This document shows positions 60,887-64,000 of a DNA stretch of 64,000 nucleotides, in pieces (the first letter of the stretch is position 1; the number at the start of each line of letters is the position of its first letter). Location of the stretch: positions 476,401 to 540,400 of the forward strand of contig NZ_CP120678.1 in the NCBI RefSeq assembly GCF_030273445.1, in the 5' to 3' direction. This stretch comes from Selenobaculum gibii (lineage in GTDB: Bacteria; Bacillota; Negativicutes; ICN-92133). The position numbers and the translations under genes were made by a program. The notes beneath the pieces were generated by a model. It saw only the letters and a list, made by a program, of their open reading frames with translations. It was not told the origin of the DNA and did no database searches.

Positions 60887-61760
60887 ATGTTTCTATATAA
60901 GTTAAAATTTTTTGATGCGCTTGTGATGTTGTAATATCTGATGGAAGGAGCGGTAAATAAGTTTCAAAGCCACATTTTTTAAAATACTTTACTTTTATCC
61001 TGTTTGCTCCCAGTCTTGTTAACAAGTCAGCAAATTTTTTTGCATCTTCTAAATCATCATTCACCATTTGTACAATAGGGATGCAAATGGTGATATTTTT
61101 ATGAGTATATAATGCGGTTGATAAATTTCTAAGGATGATTTCATTAGATACCCCCGTCATTTCAAAATGTTTTTGGCTATTATAATGGGCAAGAGAAAAA
61201 TGTAGGAGGTCGGTATAGGAAAGTAATTTTTTAAAGTCATCCGGTTTTGCGTAGCCAGTTGTTTCGCAAATGGTAAAAAAGAAATGTTCTTTTAACTGTT
61301 TGAGTAAGGCTAGAATAAAAGTGCTTTGAGATAGAATCTCTCCACCTGATAAGGTAACTTGCAACTTTTTTTTGTTTTGATCATTTGAAGGTTTTTTAGG
61401 AAGAAGCTGATTTAAAAGCGAGATTATGCTAACTTTTTTCCCAATCGGTTTTAAGGCACCTCGGGGGCAAATTTCTACACAGCTCATACAACCAATGCAA
61501 TAATTACTTTGTATATGAATTTGATTGTTAAGGTTGATGATTCCAGTGGTAGGACAATCAGATACACAGGCCATACAGTGAACACATATTGTTTCGTTTG
61601 GTACAATTTCTATTTTTTTGCTTTTAAGTGCGGGAGAATTGCACCAAATACAATTTAAAGGGCATCCTTTAAATTGTATTTTATAGTGGATTTCATCAGG
61701 GAAAGGGGAGTTCGTTTCTATTTTTAAAATTGTCGCCAGAGGAGATTTATTAGACATCAT
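60855..61760 (-). CDS. Glycyl-radical-enzyme activating protein family, radical SAM
   Basis: A 301-residue enzyme with radical SAM motif C33-x3-C37-x2-C40 (KGCPLNCIWC) and an inserted pair of ferredoxin-type 4Fe-4S motifs (C59, C62, C65, C69 and C88, C91, C94, C98), the layout of PflA/HpdA/YjjW-type activases. VTLSGGEIL is the SAM-binding GGE motif. Such proteins abstract a hydrogen from a glycyl radical enzyme. No such enzyme lies in this window, so the partner is elsewhere or the protein has another role. AGGAAG precedes the ATG at 61760; a hairpin-element copy is in the leader. Confidence 0.9.
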   Translation of the reverse strand: MMSNKSPLATILKIETNSPFPDEIHYKIQFKGCPLNCIWCNSPALKSKKIEIVPNETICVHCMACVSDCPTTGIINLNNQIHIQSNYCIGCMSCVEICPRGALKPIGKKVSIISLLNQLLPKKPSNDQNKKKLQVTLSGGEILSQSTFILALLKQLKEHFFFTICETTGYAKPDDFKKLLSYTDLLHFSLAHYNSQKHFEMTGVSNEIILRNLSTALYTHKNITICIPIVQMVNDDLEDAKKFADLLTRLGANRIKVKYFKKCGFETYLPLLPSDITTSQAHQKILTYIETLKKEGLEYSF

Positions 61761-61794
61761 TTTATCTTCCTATACTTGATCATTTAGTTTTGTC

Positions 61795-61855
61795 CGATAA
61801 CTTAGGCGCTCTAAGATTCAGATGAACTGAAAACTCCACCTGAATCAAGCTTTAT
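61795..61855 (-). repeat. Recurrent hairpin element, copy E
   Basis: GATTCAGATG and CACCTGAATC pair (61815-61846) and a second small stem CTTAG/CTAAG (61801-61815) follows on the minus strand. The element starts CTTGATTCAG on that strand, a few bases after a possible -10 TAAAAT, and ends about 50 bases before the activase ATG. Confidence 0.7.
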
Positions 61856-62053
61856 TTTATCGTATCATAGATAGTAAAAAATGCAAAGAGTTAGATGAAG
61901 CTGCTTTTAGATGAGTGAATGGAGATGAAAATTTTAATTTTTTGTTAATTAACACGCGACTAAGTAGTCTCTTGGTGGGTTTTGGTTAAAAGAATGATAT
62001 AATAATTACAATAAAACTTTGTTAAAAAATGTCTTATAAAAGAGGTGTTGGTA

Positions 62054-64000
62054 ATGGCTAGGTTAAGTAAAAGCATTAAAGCAATTTTTGTTTTAAGTGT
62101 TATTGTGATCACTAGTGTATTGTTATGTATTCAGACCGGTTTTAATATTCATTTTTTCAGAGCGGGAATGGAGCAAGAAGTGGAAGGAAAGTTGCAAGCC
62201 AAATCTGGTGAAATCGTAAATGCGTTCAACTCTAGAATGTTACAGGTTGCTGAAAAAAATAAGGCTTTGACAGCAAATTTGGATGCAATGGAACAATATG
62301 ATATGAACGTTGTATTTAAGACTATGGAAAAGCTAATTAAATCTGATAGTTTGGTTTATGGCAGTGGCTGTTGGTTTGAGCCGAATGCTTATCAGGCTGA
62401 CTTAAAATATTATGGACCATATTTATATCGTGATACCGATGGATCGGTAAAGCTTACGATGGATTATAGTAATGAAGCGTATAACTATCCATCGTATGAA
62501 TGGTATAAAAATGGTGTGCAAGGGAATGGTGAAGTGGCATGGAGTGAACCATTTTATGATGATGTAAGTAAGACGACGATGATAACGAGTGCTAGTGCAA
62601 TCGAAAAAGATGGAAAGTTAGCGGGGGTACTTACAGTAGATATTGGATTAACGGAATTAGAAAATTATATTCGAGATATGAAAATTGGCGAAACTGGATA
62701 CTCCTTCATCATTACAAAAGCAGGCTATTATGTTGCGTATCGTGATGCTGAGAAAAATATGCAAGAAAAGATTACGGAAGATAAAGATAGTAATATAAGC
62801 AATCTTGGTAAGCAAATTGTAGAGCAAAAGGGACAGGCGTTATTAGAAAGTAGTGCCTTTGGCAGTGATAGTTATATTATGGTTTCGCCAATTGGAAATA
62901 CTGGGCTGAAGTTAGTTTTAGTATATCCGAAGGCAGAGATTTATGCTGCAGTTAATCAATCTGTCTATGTAAGTGTTGTAATCTCTGTTATTGTCATTAT
63001 TCTCCTCGTTTTAGCCTTGATCTACATCTTTAATCAAAAGGTGGATCGACCAATTCAAAAGTTAATTCTGGTAGCGGAAAAAATTGCAAAAGGTGATTTA
63101 TCAGCGACGATTATTGTTGATAGTGAAGATGAGATGGGAAGGTTAGCGAATAGTTTAAAGATTATGTCTGATCAGTTAAAGACAATGATTACACAAGTGA
63201 ATGGAATGGCTGAGCAGGTTGCAGCAGCGAGTGAAGAATTGTTTGCAAGTGCTGAACAATCTAGTTTTATGGCAGAAGAAGTTGCTGTGGCAATTGGAAA
63301 GGTAACAAAAGATAATGTAGAACAGGAGAGCCAAACTGGTTCAGCAGTGGGATTTGTAGAGAAAATCGCGCAGCGAATTGATAAAGTGGAAGGGAATACG
63401 CAGACGACATTAGAAAATGCACAAAATAGTGTAGCGGTAGCAAGAAAAGGGCGGGGCGCAATTGAAACAGCCGTTAGTCAAATACAACAAGTTGATACGA
63501 TGATAATGAAGACAAGCGATGTAATTACAAACTTGGGTGAGCGTTCGAAGGAAATTGGACAAATTGTACATACGATTTCAAGTATAGCTGCACAGACAAA
63601 TCTTTTGGCATTAAATGCAGCAATCGAAGCTGCTAGAGCCGGTGAACAAGGCAGAGGTTTTGCAGTTGTAGCAGATGAAGTAAGAAAATTAGCAGAGCAA
63701 TCACAAGAAGCAGCAAAACAAATAGATGCACTAATTAGTCATGTACAAGAAGAAACAAACGTTGCAGTAAGTGCAATGAATAATGGAACACAAGAAGTTA
63801 AAAAAGGGACGCAGATTGTTAATGAAGCAGGAGAGTCATTTAAAGAAATTGTTGATCATATTGAAAAAGTGAGAGAAAATGTTCAAGTCGTAGCAGATGA
63901 AGTTAAGCAAATTGTTACTGGAAATGCTGAGGTTGTAAATATTATGGCTCGCTTGCAGGATATTGGAGAAAATACGGTAGGCAATGTAAATAAGGTATCC
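62054..64000 (+). CDS. Methyl-accepting chemotaxis protein, dCACHE type (3' end outside the window)
   Basis: 649 codons are visible with no stop, so the gene continues past base 64000. An N-terminal helix (about 9-29), a dCACHE ligand-binding domain (about 35-295, with [27 protein letters not shown] and [11 protein letters not shown]), a second helix (about 303-325), a HAMP domain (about 326-378) and the signalling domain are in order. The conserved hairpin tip [20 protein letters not shown] is at about 514-533. It should sense an external small molecule and control CheA. AAGAGGTG precedes the ATG. Confidence 0.95.
   Translation, partial: MARLSKSIKAIFVLSVIVITSVLLCIQTGFNIHFFRAGMEQEVEGKLQAKSGEIVNAFNSRMLQVAEKNKALTANLDAMEQYDMNVVFKTMEKLIKSDSLVYGSGCWFEPNAYQADLKYYGPYLYRDTDGSVKLTMDYSNEAYNYPSYEWYKNGVQGNGEVAWSEPFYDDVSKTTMITSASAIEKDGKLAGVLTVDIGLTELENYIRDMKIGETGYSFIITKAGYYVAYRDAEKNMQEKITEDKDSNISNLGKQIVEQKGQALLESSAFGSDSYIMVSPIGNTGLKLVLVYPKAEIYAAVNQSVYVSVVISVIVIILLVLALIYIFNQKVDRPIQKLILVAEKIAKGDLSATIIVDSEDEMGRLANSLKIMSDQLKTMITQVNGMAEQVAAASEELFASAEQSSFMAEEVAVAIGKVTKDNVEQESQTGSAVGFVEKIAQRIDKVEGNTQTTLENAQNSVAVARKGRGAIETAVSQIQQVDTMIMKTSDVITNLGERSKEIGQIVHTISSIAAQTNLLALNAAIEAARAGEQGRGFAVVADEVRKLAEQSQEAAKQIDALISHVQEETNVAVSAMNNGTQEVKKGTQIVNEAGESFKEIVDHIEKVRENVQVVADEVKQIVTGNAEVVNIMARLQDIGENTVGNVNKVS

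Noticed and set aside
1-64000. CRISPR arrays, prophage, insertion sequences, tRNA or rRNA genes
   Set aside because: No regularly spaced direct repeats, transposase or phage motifs, or recognisable tRNA/rRNA sequences were found by eye; a tRNAscan and Infernal run would settle it.

Overview
The window looks like the chromosome of an anaerobic diderm Firmicute (class Negativicutes, relatives of Sporomusa, Pelosinus or Massilibacillus). Base composition is AT-rich. Genes have Firmicute-style strong Shine-Dalgarno sites, frequent TTG/GTG starts and many intrinsic terminators. There is nevertheless an outer-membrane economy: ExbB, ExbD, TonB and a TonB-dependent receptor. Anaerobiosis is suggested by a ChuW/HutW-type radical SAM heme-degrading enzyme, an orphan glycyl-radical activating enzyme and a thioredoxin-reductase/glutaredoxin pair. 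The genus is an inference. I saw no rRNA, tRNA, CRISPR array, phage or insertion sequence.

Layout. 1-7 kb: the start of a CstA gene, a V4R sensor coupled to a diguanylate cyclase, a THF riboswitch with a FolT folate transporter, YjdM, a Mn2+ (yybP-ykoY) riboswitch with a CaCA exchanger, and two unrecognised acidic membrane proteins, one with three tandem 49-residue repeats. 6.4-12.5 kb: an Asp/Glu racemase with an NMT1-type ABC importer, a secreted MsAcT-like SGNH hydrolase, a secreted helical-repeat protein and a Cof-type phosphatase. 12.7-23.5 kb: a TRAP-TAXI transporter (receptor, DUF1850, fused permease) flanked by three EAL phosphodiesterases that all carry degenerate GGDEF domains. 23.5-34 kb: a CidR-like LysR regulator with LrgAB, an AI-2E-type permease, aspartase, an SbmA/YddA-type ABC protein, TrxR-Grx, a second helical-repeat secreted protein, an MBL hydrolase and a LysE exporter.

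34.1-45.4 kb is the most coherent system: a likely single iron-regulated operon. It starts at a near-perfect promoter whose 17-nt spacer is a perfect Fur palindrome, followed by a short leader ending in an intrinsic terminator. It then encodes ExbB-ExbD-TonB, a small zinc ribbon, a heme/siderophore-type binding protein with permease and ATPase, an ABC-2 exporter pair, a flavodoxin, a ChuW/HutW-like anaerobic heme-degrading radical SAM enzyme, a TonB-dependent receptor and a ChaN-type heme-binding protein. Together these would capture heme at the outer membrane, import it, open the ring without oxygen and possibly export the tetrapyrrole.

45.4-64 kb: an M20 amidohydrolase, an M29 aminopeptidase, a GNAT protein, a SWIM-SNF2 helicase, AzlCD, two Thr/Cys-rich paralogues, a ChlI/ChlD-like AAA-VWA pair, topoisomerase III, a small secreted protein, YitT, the orphan activase and the start of a chemoreceptor.

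A previously unexplained signal is a hairpin element found five times, always reading on the minus strand and always in the gap between divergent genes, at what looks like the 5' end of minus-strand transcripts.
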